A stretch of DNA of 61,984 bases from Candidatus Bipolaricaulota bacterium (lineage in GTDB: Bacteria > Bipolaricaulota > Bipolaricaulia > RBG-16-55-9 > DRXL01), in assembly GCA_025061735.1 (NCBI GenBank), contig JANXAU010000016.1:1-61984 (forward strand), read 5' to 3'. This document shows, one piece after another, positions 50,610 to 59,654 of this stretch. Below the pieces are notes generated by a model. It was not told the origin of the DNA, ran no database searches, and saw nothing but the letters and a program-made list of their open reading frames with translations. Every line of letters begins with the position of its first letter. The stretch's first letter is position 1. Made by a program: the position numbers and the translations under genes.

Positions 50610-51707
50610 ATGAACAATCAAGAGCTGGTCCAAGGGAACGAGGCCTGCGCGCGCGGCGCCCTCTACGCGGGCTGTCGCTTCTTCGCGGGCTATCCCATCA
50701 CGCCCAGCAGTGAGATCATGGAGTACTTGGCGCGCGAGATGCCCAAAGTCGGGGGCGTCTGCGTCCAATTAGAGGACGAGATCGCTTCGATCTCCGCGGT
50801 GATCGGCGCGTCGTGGGGCGGCGTCAAGGCCATGACCGCTACGAGCGGGCCGGGGTTCTCGCTCATGCAAGAGAACATCGGCTACGCGGCGATTACCGAA
50901 ACGCCCTGTGTGATCGTAGACTGCCAGCGCTGGGGACCGAGCACGGGGCAGCCCACCAAAGCCGCCCAAGGCGACGTGATGCAAGCGCGCTGGGGCACCC
51001 ACGGGGATCACCCCGTGATCGTCCTGACGGCCTCGTGGGTGCGCGAGGTCTTCGAGATGACCGTGCTCGCGTTTAATCTCGCAGAAATATATCGCGTCCC
51101 GGTGATCTTGCTCTTGGACGAAGTCTTGGCCCATCTGCGCGAGAACGTCACGCTGCCCGTTGCGGGCGAACTCCAAGTCGTTGAGCGCGTTGAAAAAACA
51201 AACGGAAGCATGCCAAGTTTTGGGGCTGGGGCGCGTCTGATGGTCACGGGCATGGCACACGACGAAACGGGCTTCCCGGTGCAGGGCGAAAAGGCCGCAC
51301 AGCTCTTGAAGAGAATCGTGGGGAAGATCGAAGAGCACAAAGAGCGATTGGTGCGCTATCAGGGCTTCTATCTCGATGATGCGGACTTCTTGATCGTGAG
51401 TTACGGGATCACCAGTCGAGCGGTAGAGGCGGCCGTGGAGCGGCTGCGGGCTGGGGGCGTTCCCATTGGGTGGCTCGATCTGAAGATTCTCTGGCCCTTC
51501 CCGGACAAGCCGATCCGAGAGATCGCGTCTCACGTGAAGGATATCTTAGTGCCGGAACTGAATCTGGGGCAGTTGGTGCGCGAAGTAGAGCGAGCGGCGG
51601 CGGGCCACGCTCCCGTATCGCACCTGGGGCGCGTGGACGGCTCGCTTATCACTCCAGAGGAGATCTGCAGATACGTCCGAGAGAAGATCGCTAGAGTGTG
51701 TCTATGA
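50610..51707 (+). CDS. korA: 2-oxoglutarate:ferredoxin oxidoreductase alpha subunit
   Basis: The 365-residue subunit has the KorA-type start GNEACARGALYAGCRFFAGYPITPSSEIMEYLA and ATSGPGFSLMQENIGYAA. Its length is shorter than PorA, as expected for 2-oxoglutarate or branched-chain-type enzymes. The ATG at 50610 lies just beyond the palindromic element and has only a weak AGAG. The stop overlaps the korB start by ATGA. Which 2-oxoacid is used cannot be settled from the sequence; KorABCD, VorABCD and IorA types look similar. Confidence 0.9.
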   Translation: MNNQELVQGNEACARGALYAGCRFFAGYPITPSSEIMEYLAREMPKVGGVCVQLEDEIASISAVIGASWGGVKAMTATSGPGFSLMQENIGYAAITETPCVIVDCQRWGPSTGQPTKAAQGDVMQARWGTHGDHPVIVLTASWVREVFEMTVLAFNLAEIYRVPVILLLDEVLAHLRENVTLPVAGELQVVERVEKTNGSMPSFGAGARLMVTGMAHDETGFPVQGEKAAQLLKRIVGKIEEHKERLVRYQGFYLDDADFLIVSYGITSRAVEAAVERLRAGGVPIGWLDLKILWPFPDKPIREIASHVKDILVPELNLGQLVREVERAAAGHAPVSHLGRVDGSLITPEEICRYVREKIARVCL

Positions 51708-52519
51708 CCAGAGATTATCGTCAGTATCTGAGAGTGGAGAAGTTGCCGCACGTGTGGTGTCCGGGCTGCGGGCACGGCATCATTACGCACGCGATTGCCA
51801 ATGCGCTGGCTGAGTTGCAGCTCGATCCCGATACGATCGCCGTGCTAGGGGGGATTGGCTGTTCGGGCCGGGCGAGCTTTCTCTTCCAGACCGATGCGAT
51901 GCATACGACCCACGGGCGCGCCGTGGCGTTTGCGACGGGGCTGAAGCTCGCGCGTCCCGATCTGCACGTGATCGTGGTCATGGGCGATGGCGACGCGCTG
52001 GGCATCGGCGGGAATCACTTCATTCATGCGTGTCGGCGCAACATAGACTTGACGGCTGTGATCTATAACAATGCGATCTACGGCCAGACAGGGGGCCAGC
52101 TCGCGCCCACGACCCCGACAGAGAAGCGCAGCACGACCAGCCCCTACGGCAACGTCGAGCATCCGTTTGACATCGCGCGTCTGGCGATGGCGGCCGGAGC
52201 GACCTATGTCGCTCGGACCACAAGCTTTGATTTCCCAGAGATCGTGCGCTTTGTCAAGCGAGGCATCGCTCACAAGGGCTTCTCCGTGATAGAAGTCCTC
52301 ACGCAGTGCCCCACGTACTATGGCCGGCTCAACGATCTGCGCGATCCGTCGCAGATGCTCTATGAACTTAAATCTCAGACGGTCCCGTTGGACGAGTACC
52401 ATCAGATGACGCCCGAAGAGCGAGCGGGGAAGATCCCCATTGGGGAGTTTCTCTGCGAAGAGCGTGCAGAGTTTGTCGAGAGCTATTACAGGCTATGTCA
52501 ACTCGGCAGATCCGGTTAA
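51704..52519 (+). CDS. korB: 2-oxoglutarate:ferredoxin oxidoreductase beta subunit
   Basis: The 271-residue TPP subunit has WCPGCGHGI (about 18-26), GGIGCSGRASFLF, VMGDGDALGIGGNHFIHACRRNIDLTAVIYNNAIYGQTGGQLAPTTP and a conserved YGRLNDL. These are KorB hallmarks. The ATG overlaps the korA stop (ATGA). It overlaps korC by 25 bases. Confidence 0.93.
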   Translation: MTRDYRQYLRVEKLPHVWCPGCGHGIITHAIANALAELQLDPDTIAVLGGIGCSGRASFLFQTDAMHTTHGRAVAFATGLKLARPDLHVIVVMGDGDALGIGGNHFIHACRRNIDLTAVIYNNAIYGQTGGQLAPTTPTEKRSTTSPYGNVEHPFDIARLAMAAGATYVARTTSFDFPEIVRFVKRGIAHKGFSVIEVLTQCPTYYGRLNDLRDPSQMLYELKSQTVPLDEYHQMTPEERAGKIPIGEFLCEERAEFVESYYRLCQLGRSG

Positions 52520-53043
52520 GCGGTGCAGGCGGGCAGGGTCTGGTGCTCGCCGGGATCATCTTGGCCGAAGCGGCGATGCGCGCGGGCTACAACGTCGCCG
52601 TGGCGCAGAGCTACGGCCCCGAAGCGCGGCTGGGCGCCAGCCGCGCCGAGGTGATCATCTCGACGGAGAAGATCGCCTATCCTCAGGTGGACAAGCCCGA
52701 TGTGCTCTTATGTCTCTCTCAAGAGGCGTTTGACAAGTATCTGGTGGGGTTGGGAGAAGAGGCGCTTGTCTTGGTGGATTCTAGCCAAGTGCTCATCTCG
52801 ACGAACCATCGCAAGCCCAAGATCATAGCGCTCCCTTTGCAGCGAGCCGCGATGGAGCAAGTGGGGAGCAAGCTCGTGACGAACGTCGTAGCGCTGGGGG
52901 CGCTCAACGCGCTGGCGGGTATAGTCTCGTGGGAGCACCTAGCGACGGCCGTTGCCGCGCGCACTCCCTCCAAATATCGAGATCAAAATCTGAAAGCTCT
53001 CGACGTGGGACGCGCGCTGGCGAGCGGGGCTTCTCTTGCGTAA
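52495..53043 (+). CDS. korC: 2-oxoglutarate:ferredoxin oxidoreductase gamma subunit
   Basis: The 182-residue subunit begins TRQIRLSGAGGQGLVLAGIILAEAA and contains SYGPEARLGASRAEVIIS, as in the KorC/PorC family. It is the last gene of the nine-gene operon. A convergent gene (sugar dehydrogenase) ends 13 bases away. Confidence 0.93.
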   Translation: MSTRQIRLSGAGGQGLVLAGIILAEAAMRAGYNVAVAQSYGPEARLGASRAEVIISTEKIAYPQVDKPDVLLCLSQEAFDKYLVGLGEEALVLVDSSQVLISTNHRKPKIIALPLQRAAMEQVGSKLVTNVVALGALNALAGIVSWEHLATAVAARTPSKYRDQNLKALDVGRALASGASLA

Positions 53044-53056
53044 TAACTGTCTTCTA

Positions 53057-54250
53057 TCACCGTGCCGCGATGCGATAGAGCGCGCCGCCGTGATGCACGA
53101 CATAGAGCTCGCCCTGCTCGTCTTCCCCAAATGAGCTGATGCTGTAGGGCGAATCTATCAGTTGGCGCATGCCCCATCTGCCCGAACTCTCTTGCACCAA
53201 CGACCAGATGCGCCCGCTGCAGTAGTCCCCAAAGAGATAGTGCCCAACCAAAGACGGGTACTGAGTACCCCGATAGACATAGCCCCCCGTGACGGAGCAG
53301 CCCAGTGAGTGATCGTACTCGGCGATGGGCAGCTCCAGCCCTTGGGTGTTACACAACGTCGGAGGATCGTAGCACTGCGAGCCTTCCATGATCTTCCAGC
53401 CGTAGTTCTTCCCCTTCTCGATCAAGTCTATTTCTTCGAGACGATTCTGGCCCACGTCACCGGCGAAGAGTCGCCCGGTGCAGCGATCAAACGAGAATCG
53501 CCACGGGTTTCGCAAGCCGTAGGCCCAGATCTCGCCCTTGGCGTTGGCTTGACCGACGAAGGGGTTGTCTTGGGGAATCGCGTAGGGTTCTCTCTCGATG
53601 TCAATCCGTAAGATCTTGCCCAAGAGCGTGTCTAGGCTTTGGCCGGCGTTGAGGGGATCGCCGGCGGCGCCGCCGTCGCCCAGCCCGATATACAAAAACC
53701 CATCGGGGCCAAATTTATTCAGTCCCCCGTTGTGGTTTGGAAAGGGTTGCTCGACTTCCAAGATAACTCTCTCTGTGCGGTCGGCGATATCGGGATTTGC
53801 GGAGACCCTGTACTCAGCGATGATGGATTTGAGCACTCCTCCGCGTCGCCCCGTGTAGTTCACAAAGAAGCGTCCGTTCTCTTTGTATTTGGGATGGAAC
53901 GCGACGCTGAGCAGCCCGCGCTCGTCGCTCATGCGCGCGCCCATCTCGACTCGGTCGCGAATATCCAAAAACGGGGTCGCGAGCGTTCGTCCATCGCGAA
54001 TGATCTTAATAATTCCGGCTTGCTCGACGACGAACAGGCGACCCGAGCCGTCGCCGGCGTGGGTTAGATAGACGGGGCGCGCGAAGCCCGTCGCGATCTG
54101 TTGCAGTTCGATCTGGGAGACGGTCGCAGGAGTTTGCACGCCGCACGGGTCAACGGGTTGTGGTTGATGTACGGTAGAGAGAGCGCATGCGCTAGGGATC
54201 AAGATTACGCCGAGACAACCCCCGAGAACGCGCCGCAGAGAGATGCGCAT
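53057..54250 (-). CDS. Secreted PQQ-dependent sugar dehydrogenase (soluble Asd/GSDH type)
   Basis: The 397-residue protein has a signal peptide with a possible lipobox (LIPSAC, Cys near residue 22) and a six-bladed propeller of the soluble aldose dehydrogenase type. Diagnostic parts: FVVEQAGIIKIIRDG, SDERGLLSVAFHPKY, FPNHNGGLNKFGPDGFLYIGLGDGG (with the catalytic His), YGLRNPWRFSFD and GYVYRG. Whether PQQ is made or imported is unknown; no pqq gene is in the window, and many relatives have no PQQ. A role in oxidation of periplasmic sugars is the family default. Confidence 0.87.
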   Translation of the reverse strand: MRISLRRVLGGCLGVILIPSACALSTVHQPQPVDPCGVQTPATVSQIELQQIATGFARPVYLTHAGDGSGRLFVVEQAGIIKIIRDGRTLATPFLDIRDRVEMGARMSDERGLLSVAFHPKYKENGRFFVNYTGRRGGVLKSIIAEYRVSANPDIADRTERVILEVEQPFPNHNGGLNKFGPDGFLYIGLGDGGAAGDPLNAGQSLDTLLGKILRIDIEREPYAIPQDNPFVGQANAKGEIWAYGLRNPWRFSFDRCTGRLFAGDVGQNRLEEIDLIEKGKNYGWKIMEGSQCYDPPTLCNTQGLELPIAEYDHSLGCSVTGGYVYRGTQYPSLVGHYLFGDYCSGRIWSLVQESSGRWGMRQLIDSPYSISSFGEDEQGELYVVHHGGALYRIAAR

Positions 54251-54296
54251 CCATATCCCTCCTCTTGATAAGCGATGGGTCTATTGTGACGAATAC

Positions 54297-56831
54297 TCAC
54301 GGTGTCTGCAAGCGCTCCCAGAAATCGCAGTAGGGCTTGCGTAGGTTCTTATCGGCTCTGATCGGGATGTCAAGCTGCAGATGCGGGTCTTCGCTGAGCG
54401 TATACGCGGGCCATGTCGGCAGTTTGCCCTCGTTGGGATCGCCGGTCTTGGCGAAGCTCGTCCAGTACGTCATCATAGAGTTGGAAAGCGCTCGCTCTTG
54501 GGGAGTCGGGTTTGCCGCGTTCCCGAAGACGAAGGGGATCTCCGAGCCGTGAAACGCCCCTAACCCCGCTTGGGCCGCCGCCCGCGTCACATACGTGAAG
54601 TGATAGAGAAACGTCTTGGGCTGATACTGTGAAACATCGCGCACGAACCTTCGCGTCGGGCAGACAAAAAAGACATCCGAGAGCAGCGCGTCGAGCGCGG
54701 CTTTGGGACTGGGATAGGGCGCCGCGGGATAGAGCGCCAGCACTTGATTGGCCAGCCCGCGAAAGAGACTGCGCACATACGCTTCGTACTGCGCGACGGT
54801 CTGAATGTTGAGCGAGAGCGTAAAGATCGAGGCTTCGTTGCCGGTCGTGCCGGCGATCAACGGCACGAGATAAAAATTTCCAGATTCGAGCGCGCGCCCC
54901 GGAGAGTCCGGCAGCGCGTAGCCATCAACGATGAAGTCCCAATTCTCGGCCGTGCTGATGATGCTCGCCTCGCCGGGGAGGGTATTCAAAATCTCTCGAA
55001 TAGTCTTGGAGCGCAAGCACGCTAAGACGTCGGGAGCGTTTGCGCAGCCGATGGCGCGGGCGAAGCGCTCGCCCTGAGCCTCGGCGCTCTCGCGCCCAGG
55101 CGAATCGCGAAGCCTTCGCAAATTCAAAGGGCAGCCCCCGCTCTGGATGATCGCCCGATGGAAAAGCCCGCGAGCTACGGGCGACGCGAGCAGCGCGCAG
55201 ACGCTCTTGCCGCCTGCGGATTCCCCAAAGATCGTGACGTTTGTCGGATCGCCCCCAAAGTTCTGAATGTTCTTCTGCACCCAGCGCAGCGCGAAGATCT
55301 GATCGAGCAGTCCGTAGTTCCCAGAGACGTTCTGTTCGCTCTCAGCGCTCAAAGCTGAGTGAGCGAGAAAGCCCAACTGCCCCAAGCGATAATTGATCGT
55401 CACGATCACAACGTTAAATCTTTCGGCCAAGAAGCGCCCATCGTAGGTCGCTCGATGGTTGACTTGCTGCGCGCTGCTCCCCTGCACGAGGCCGCCGCCG
55501 TGAATCCAGACCATCACGGGGAGTTTTGCGCTGGGATCGGTCTTTGGAGTCCAGATGTTGAGCGAGAGACAGTCTTCGTCGGTCTCTAACTGATAGCGCA
55601 AGATCGTGCCGGGGAGTTGGGGGCATGATTTCCCAAATCTCGTCGCCTCGCGCACGCCCTCCCAAGACGGGTGCTCTTGCGGGGCCTTCCAGCGCAACTC
55701 TTTCACTGGCGGGGCTGCATAGGGGATCCCGCGAAAGACGTTGACCGCGCCAAGAGACTCGCCGCGCACGCAGCCCTTGTCGGTCATAACCGTGTTCTCG
55801 TCCAACGGGCAAGGCTGACTCGGAGAATCTGTCGTCGCTCTCGTTCGCTTCGGAGTCGCCCCAAGCAGATATTCCCAAACGGGCTTATAGACCGGCGTGC
55901 CATCGGGAAGCAGTATCAAGTTTCGATCTACGACGATGCAGCCGTGATAGTTCCCCGTGGGTGCGTCGAGATTGGATGTCAACATATGAGAGTTCTGATA
56001 CGGCGGCGCTGTCTTGTCTACGTTGACGACGGGCCCGAACTTATCCATGCCGAAGGCCGGCCAGACCTGCGTGGAGAGAATAGTAAAATTGACCCCTTCG
56101 TCGCGTTGATGCGAGAAGCCGTAGAATCGTTCAGGTGGAGTCGCGTTAGGCGTGGAGCTGGGCTGGGCAATCCAATTGGCCGGTCTCCCGACACGAGCGT
56201 TATAGTCCATGGAGGCAAACATCACGACGCGCGCGACAGGGTGATACCGCCCGATGATCCCCGCGTGCCCACCGCCCTGCGAATGCCCACTAACCACAAT
56301 AGACGACCATTTGATCGTCAAATCTTTGTCGAGATACTGCCCCCAGCCTTCGTTGGGGAATCGCGTGTGCAAATAGATCAAAAGCTTGATCAGACGGTTC
56401 TCGATAGAGTTCGCACGGGTGATGTTCAGCAAGGGCGTGCGATCGATGCCGTCTTTTATCTCTAGGCGCACCTTGGCGTAGCAGTCTAAGTCTGTATTGG
56501 TGCCGCCGCAGAGCGTCGGCCCGTTCACGGGTTGGTCGTTAGGATAGTTCAGCCCGATGGCGTGAAAGCCCAGATCGGCCGCGGTGTTCACGATCTGTTG
56601 ACAATTTTGGGGTTTGCCTCTGGTTCCGGGCAAGAAGAGAAAGAGCTGATTGCGAGCGGGCACGGAACGTTTGAGCACGACGTAGTGCGGGTCTAGATCG
56701 GTCGTGATCTCGCTATCTGTCTCTTTTGGCAAGACGAAGCGCGCTTGGCGCTCTTGGGCCGGGTGAGCAGCCAGTAGACCGTTTACAACGAGCATCACTA
56801 AAACAGCTATGACGAGAACTCTGAAGCTCAT
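54297..56831 (-). CDS. Secreted fusion of two alpha/beta-hydrolase (esterase) domains
   Basis: The 844-residue protein has a signal peptide (VLVIAVLVMLVVNGLLA) and two hydrolases. The first (about 30-330) has the nucleophile motif GHSQGGGHAG and NYPNDQPVNG upstream. The second (about 355-840) is a type-B carboxylesterase with WIHGGGLVQGSS, FGESAGGKS and late FHGSEIPFVFG (catalytic His). Fused pairs of these two kinds are not usual. The ATG at 56831 is preferred since GAGGGAGA lies upstream; an earlier ATG adds 21 residues before the signal. Substrates could be esters of plant or microbial polymers. Confidence 0.87.
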   Translation of the reverse strand: MSFRVLVIAVLVMLVVNGLLAAHPAQERQARFVLPKETDSEITTDLDPHYVVLKRSVPARNQLFLFLPGTRGKPQNCQQIVNTAADLGFHAIGLNYPNDQPVNGPTLCGGTNTDLDCYAKVRLEIKDGIDRTPLLNITRANSIENRLIKLLIYLHTRFPNEGWGQYLDKDLTIKWSSIVVSGHSQGGGHAGIIGRYHPVARVVMFASMDYNARVGRPANWIAQPSSTPNATPPERFYGFSHQRDEGVNFTILSTQVWPAFGMDKFGPVVNVDKTAPPYQNSHMLTSNLDAPTGNYHGCIVVDRNLILLPDGTPVYKPVWEYLLGATPKRTRATTDSPSQPCPLDENTVMTDKGCVRGESLGAVNVFRGIPYAAPPVKELRWKAPQEHPSWEGVREATRFGKSCPQLPGTILRYQLETDEDCLSLNIWTPKTDPSAKLPVMVWIHGGGLVQGSSAQQVNHRATYDGRFLAERFNVVIVTINYRLGQLGFLAHSALSAESEQNVSGNYGLLDQIFALRWVQKNIQNFGGDPTNVTIFGESAGGKSVCALLASPVARGLFHRAIIQSGGCPLNLRRLRDSPGRESAEAQGERFARAIGCANAPDVLACLRSKTIREILNTLPGEASIISTAENWDFIVDGYALPDSPGRALESGNFYLVPLIAGTTGNEASIFTLSLNIQTVAQYEAYVRSLFRGLANQVLALYPAAPYPSPKAALDALLSDVFFVCPTRRFVRDVSQYQPKTFLYHFTYVTRAAAQAGLGAFHGSEIPFVFGNAANPTPQERALSNSMMTYWTSFAKTGDPNEGKLPTWPAYTLSEDPHLQLDIPIRADKNLRKPYCDFWERLQTP

Positions 56832-56910
56832 GCTCGATCTCCCTCTCAGCCTGTGTTGGAGATACTGTATCACGGAGAGCAATAGAAAGACCATAGAAAG
56901 ATTGTGAAAT

Positions 56911-57504
56911 TCAAGCCGACGAGAGCAGCGCCAACGCTTTCTTTACTAACTCTTCGGTCGTCGTCGCTCCCGTCGCTTTGGCGCGCGCAACGGCGCGGCG
57001 CGCTTCGGTCTCGTTAAAGCCCAGCGAGCGCGTCAGCGCTTTAATCGCCAACTCTTCTTGGGTCGTCGCCGGCGCTGCGGTCGGCTCGCCCCCCAACGGA
57101 ATCTGGTTGATTTTTTCTCTGAGCTCGACGATCAAGCGCTCAGCTGTCTTGCGTCCCACGCCCTTGAGGTCTTCTAAGAGATCACGACGGTTCTGCAAGA
57201 TCGCTTGGGCGAAATAGTGGGGAGTAGTGGCCGAGAGAATCCCCATCGCGACCTTGGGGCCGACCCCTGAGACGGAGATCAAGAGCTGAAAGAGCTGGCG
57301 CTCTTCGGGAGTGGCAAAGCCGTAGAGGGCGAGATCGTTGGGCGTGTAGTGCAGGTGCGTGAAGATCTTGACAGAGCCGGTCTGGCCGCGCAGCGCTTCG
57401 ACCGTCGCTTTTGAGACTATCACGCGATAGCCGACGCCGTTGGCGGCTAAGACGAGAGAGTTCTCCGCCAGCTCAACGACCTCGCCCTCAAGAAAGTCGA
57501 TCAC
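56911..57504 (-). CDS. ruvA: Holliday junction helicase subunit RuvA
   Basis: RuvA binds four-way junctions and loads the RuvB motor. The 197-residue protein has the N-terminal OB fold (MIDFLEGEVVELAENSLVLAANGVGYRV), the helix-hairpin-helix pair GVGPKVAMGILS and GVGRKTAERLIVELRE, and a C-terminal helical domain. It overlaps the M16 stop upstream by 4 bases, so it is the third gene of an M16-M16-ruvA unit. ruvB and ruvC are not in the window. Confidence 0.95.
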   Translation of the reverse strand: MIDFLEGEVVELAENSLVLAANGVGYRVIVSKATVEALRGQTGSVKIFTHLHYTPNDLALYGFATPEERQLFQLLISVSGVGPKVAMGILSATTPHYFAQAILQNRRDLLEDLKGVGRKTAERLIVELREKINQIPLGGEPTAAPATTQEELAIKALTRSLGFNETEARRAVARAKATGATTTEELVKKALALLSSA

Positions 57505-59654
57505 GGCTTCTCAAACTGCTCGTCCCCGACCCCGGTGTTGATCCTAAACTCCAGAATCTCAAAGTTTCCAACCAGCTCTTGGTCTTCTAGGTCCTTCTGG
57601 GCAAAGGGAACCCAGAAGCCCTCGACTTGGCGATAGTCGCTCAGCAGCCGCTCGCGCTTCTTGCCCTCGGCCGTCTGCGTGACGATCTTCAACGGCACAA
57701 ACTTCTTGAGGTCAAAGTAGAGATCAGCCGACTTGCCCCGTTCGTTGGTCACGCGCACGATCTGAACTTCTTGACCCTCTACTTGATCTTTGCCCCCCAG
57801 CTCGAACTGATAGCCCTCGCGAGCGATGTTCCAGAGCATCAGGAGCGGATCGAGTTCGATGGCCTCGCGGACGTCTTCAAGGGCCTGTGCCGTATAGTCG
57901 CGCACCTGTCCGCCGAATTGGAGCCAGACCTGCACGCCGTCGTAGACGAGCAGCGCCTCGCCGCCGGGGAACTTCATTTGGAGTCTGAGCTTGTTGGGCA
58001 GCTTGATCCAAAGCTCGTCGTCGCGCTTGCTCTCGCGTCCTCCTTGGAAGACGCTCCCGCGCGACTTGGTATACGTATCTCGGATCTGCGCAACCCTCTC
58101 AAAGCCGCCCTGCGCGGCTAGGGCTTTCTCCAAGAGCGCTTTGGCGTCAGGGGTAATCTGCGCCTTCCATTCGAGCTTGGTGGGGCCTTTGGGCGCGGCC
58201 GCCGCCGCGAGAAACTCGGTGTAGGATTTGGCTTTTGCCGTGATCGGCGCCAGCCAGTCCACTACCCCGACGTTCTCCATCGAGAGGCCGGAAATCAGCT
58301 CGCTCCTGCCCTCTAAGATCTTCGCGTCGCTCAAGAGAACGATCGCCAAGTTCTCCGGGTCAAAACGATCTCTGATCGCTTGGTTCGCTTGCTCCAACGT
58401 CACCGAGCGCACCAGCTTGCGATAGTTGCGCACCCTATCGAGCGTGAACCCGTAAAACTCGACGTTGCTGATGGTCGTCGCCAGGCCGGAGAGCGTCTCT
58501 AAGCGAAGAATATAGCTGCCGGCGATGTTGTCCTGTGCGGCTTGCAGCTCCTCAGCGGTGATCCCGCCCTCTTTGAACTTCTTAAATTCGTCCAAGATCA
58601 ATTGGAGCGTCTCGAAGGCCTGCTCGTTGCGGGTGAACGTCGAGATTCTGAAATACCCACCGACGTCTTTGCTGTAGCTGGGGAAGAAGCTGAAGATCGA
58701 GTAGGTCTTGCCCGCTTGCGAGCGCACGACTTGCAAAAGACGCGACGAGAACGCGCCTCCCCCCAACACATAGTTGGCCAAGACCGTGGGGATGTAGTCG
58801 CTATCGTTGACCGAGACGCCGAAGTGCCCCATCTCGATGTGCATCTGCGTCTGGCCCGGTTTGTGCACAAAGCGCACGGTGTAGCCCTTGGGCTTGGTCG
58901 TGGCGGGCATCAGGGTGGGCGGGACTTCTTTTCTCGTCCATCCGGCCAAAGCGTCTCGGATCAATTTAACTATCTCGTCGGATTTAACATCCCCAGCGAC
59001 GGTCAAAATCGCGTTGTTAGGGCGATAGTACATCGCGTGGAAGTTGACCAAGTCATCGCGCGTGATCGCTTTGATGGACTCTTCGGTCATGGGGCGTCCC
59101 AAGGGATGGATCGAGCCGAAGAGCGCGAAATTAAAGTGCGCTTCGGCGAGTTCGCTGGGGTCGTCGCGCATCCCACGCACGCTGGCCAAGAACTGATTGC
59201 GCAGGATCCCCATCTCTTTTTCGGGGAAGTTGGGGTTCTGCACGATGTCCGCGAGCAGATTCAGACCGACTTGGAGGTCTTTCTTCAGCACGCGCGCCGT
59301 GACGGAGGTGCGCTCGACATCGGCGCTGGCGCCCAGCGAGCCACCCACAAAGTCAATCTCTTCGGAGATCTGTTCTGCCGTGCGTGTGCTCGTCCCCTGA
59401 CGCAGCATCGAAGCCGTAAACTGCGCCAGCCCGGCCTTGTCCGAGGGATCGTGAATGTTGCCCACGCGCACCAAGAGATTCAATTGCACGATGGGCAGCG
59501 ACGGTTGCTCGATCACGATTACTTTCAGCCCGTTATCTAAAGTGACGTTTTTAATCGGCGGAAGCTGAATAGGCTCGATGGTGCTCTGCGCCCAGACCGA
59601 TACCGAGCCGAGCAGCAGAACGAGCAGGAGCTTAGCGACTTGGAGCGGTCTCAT
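57501..59654 (-). CDS. M16-family peptidase-like protein without the HxxEH site, with C-terminal LolA-like domain
   Basis: The 717-residue protein has a signal peptide (VAKLLLVLLLGSVSVWA). The two M16 domains occupy about 30-460. The zinc motif that should be HxxEH reads AQFTASML, so it is the non-catalytic partner. The C-terminal 250 residues (from about KLEWKAQITPDAKALLEKAL) have the look of a LolA/outer-membrane-lipoprotein-sorting half-barrel (DELWIKLPNKLRLQMKFPGGEALLVYDG, DYRQVEGFWVPFA). The upstream gene encodes the active partner and overlaps by ATGA. Together they resemble the alpha/beta pairs of mitochondrial processing peptidase. Confidence 0.88.
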   Translation of the reverse strand: MRPLQVAKLLLVLLLGSVSVWAQSTIEPIQLPPIKNVTLDNGLKVIVIEQPSLPIVQLNLLVRVGNIHDPSDKAGLAQFTASMLRQGTSTRTAEQISEEIDFVGGSLGASADVERTSVTARVLKKDLQVGLNLLADIVQNPNFPEKEMGILRNQFLASVRGMRDDPSELAEAHFNFALFGSIHPLGRPMTEESIKAITRDDLVNFHAMYYRPNNAILTVAGDVKSDEIVKLIRDALAGWTRKEVPPTLMPATTKPKGYTVRFVHKPGQTQMHIEMGHFGVSVNDSDYIPTVLANYVLGGGAFSSRLLQVVRSQAGKTYSIFSFFPSYSKDVGGYFRISTFTRNEQAFETLQLILDEFKKFKEGGITAEELQAAQDNIAGSYILRLETLSGLATTISNVEFYGFTLDRVRNYRKLVRSVTLEQANQAIRDRFDPENLAIVLLSDAKILEGRSELISGLSMENVGVVDWLAPITAKAKSYTEFLAAAAAPKGPTKLEWKAQITPDAKALLEKALAAQGGFERVAQIRDTYTKSRGSVFQGGRESKRDDELWIKLPNKLRLQMKFPGGEALLVYDGVQVWLQFGGQVRDYTAQALEDVREAIELDPLLMLWNIAREGYQFELGGKDQVEGQEVQIVRVTNERGKSADLYFDLKKFVPLKIVTQTAEGKKRERLLSDYRQVEGFWVPFAQKDLEDQELVGNFEILEFRINTGVGDEQFEKP

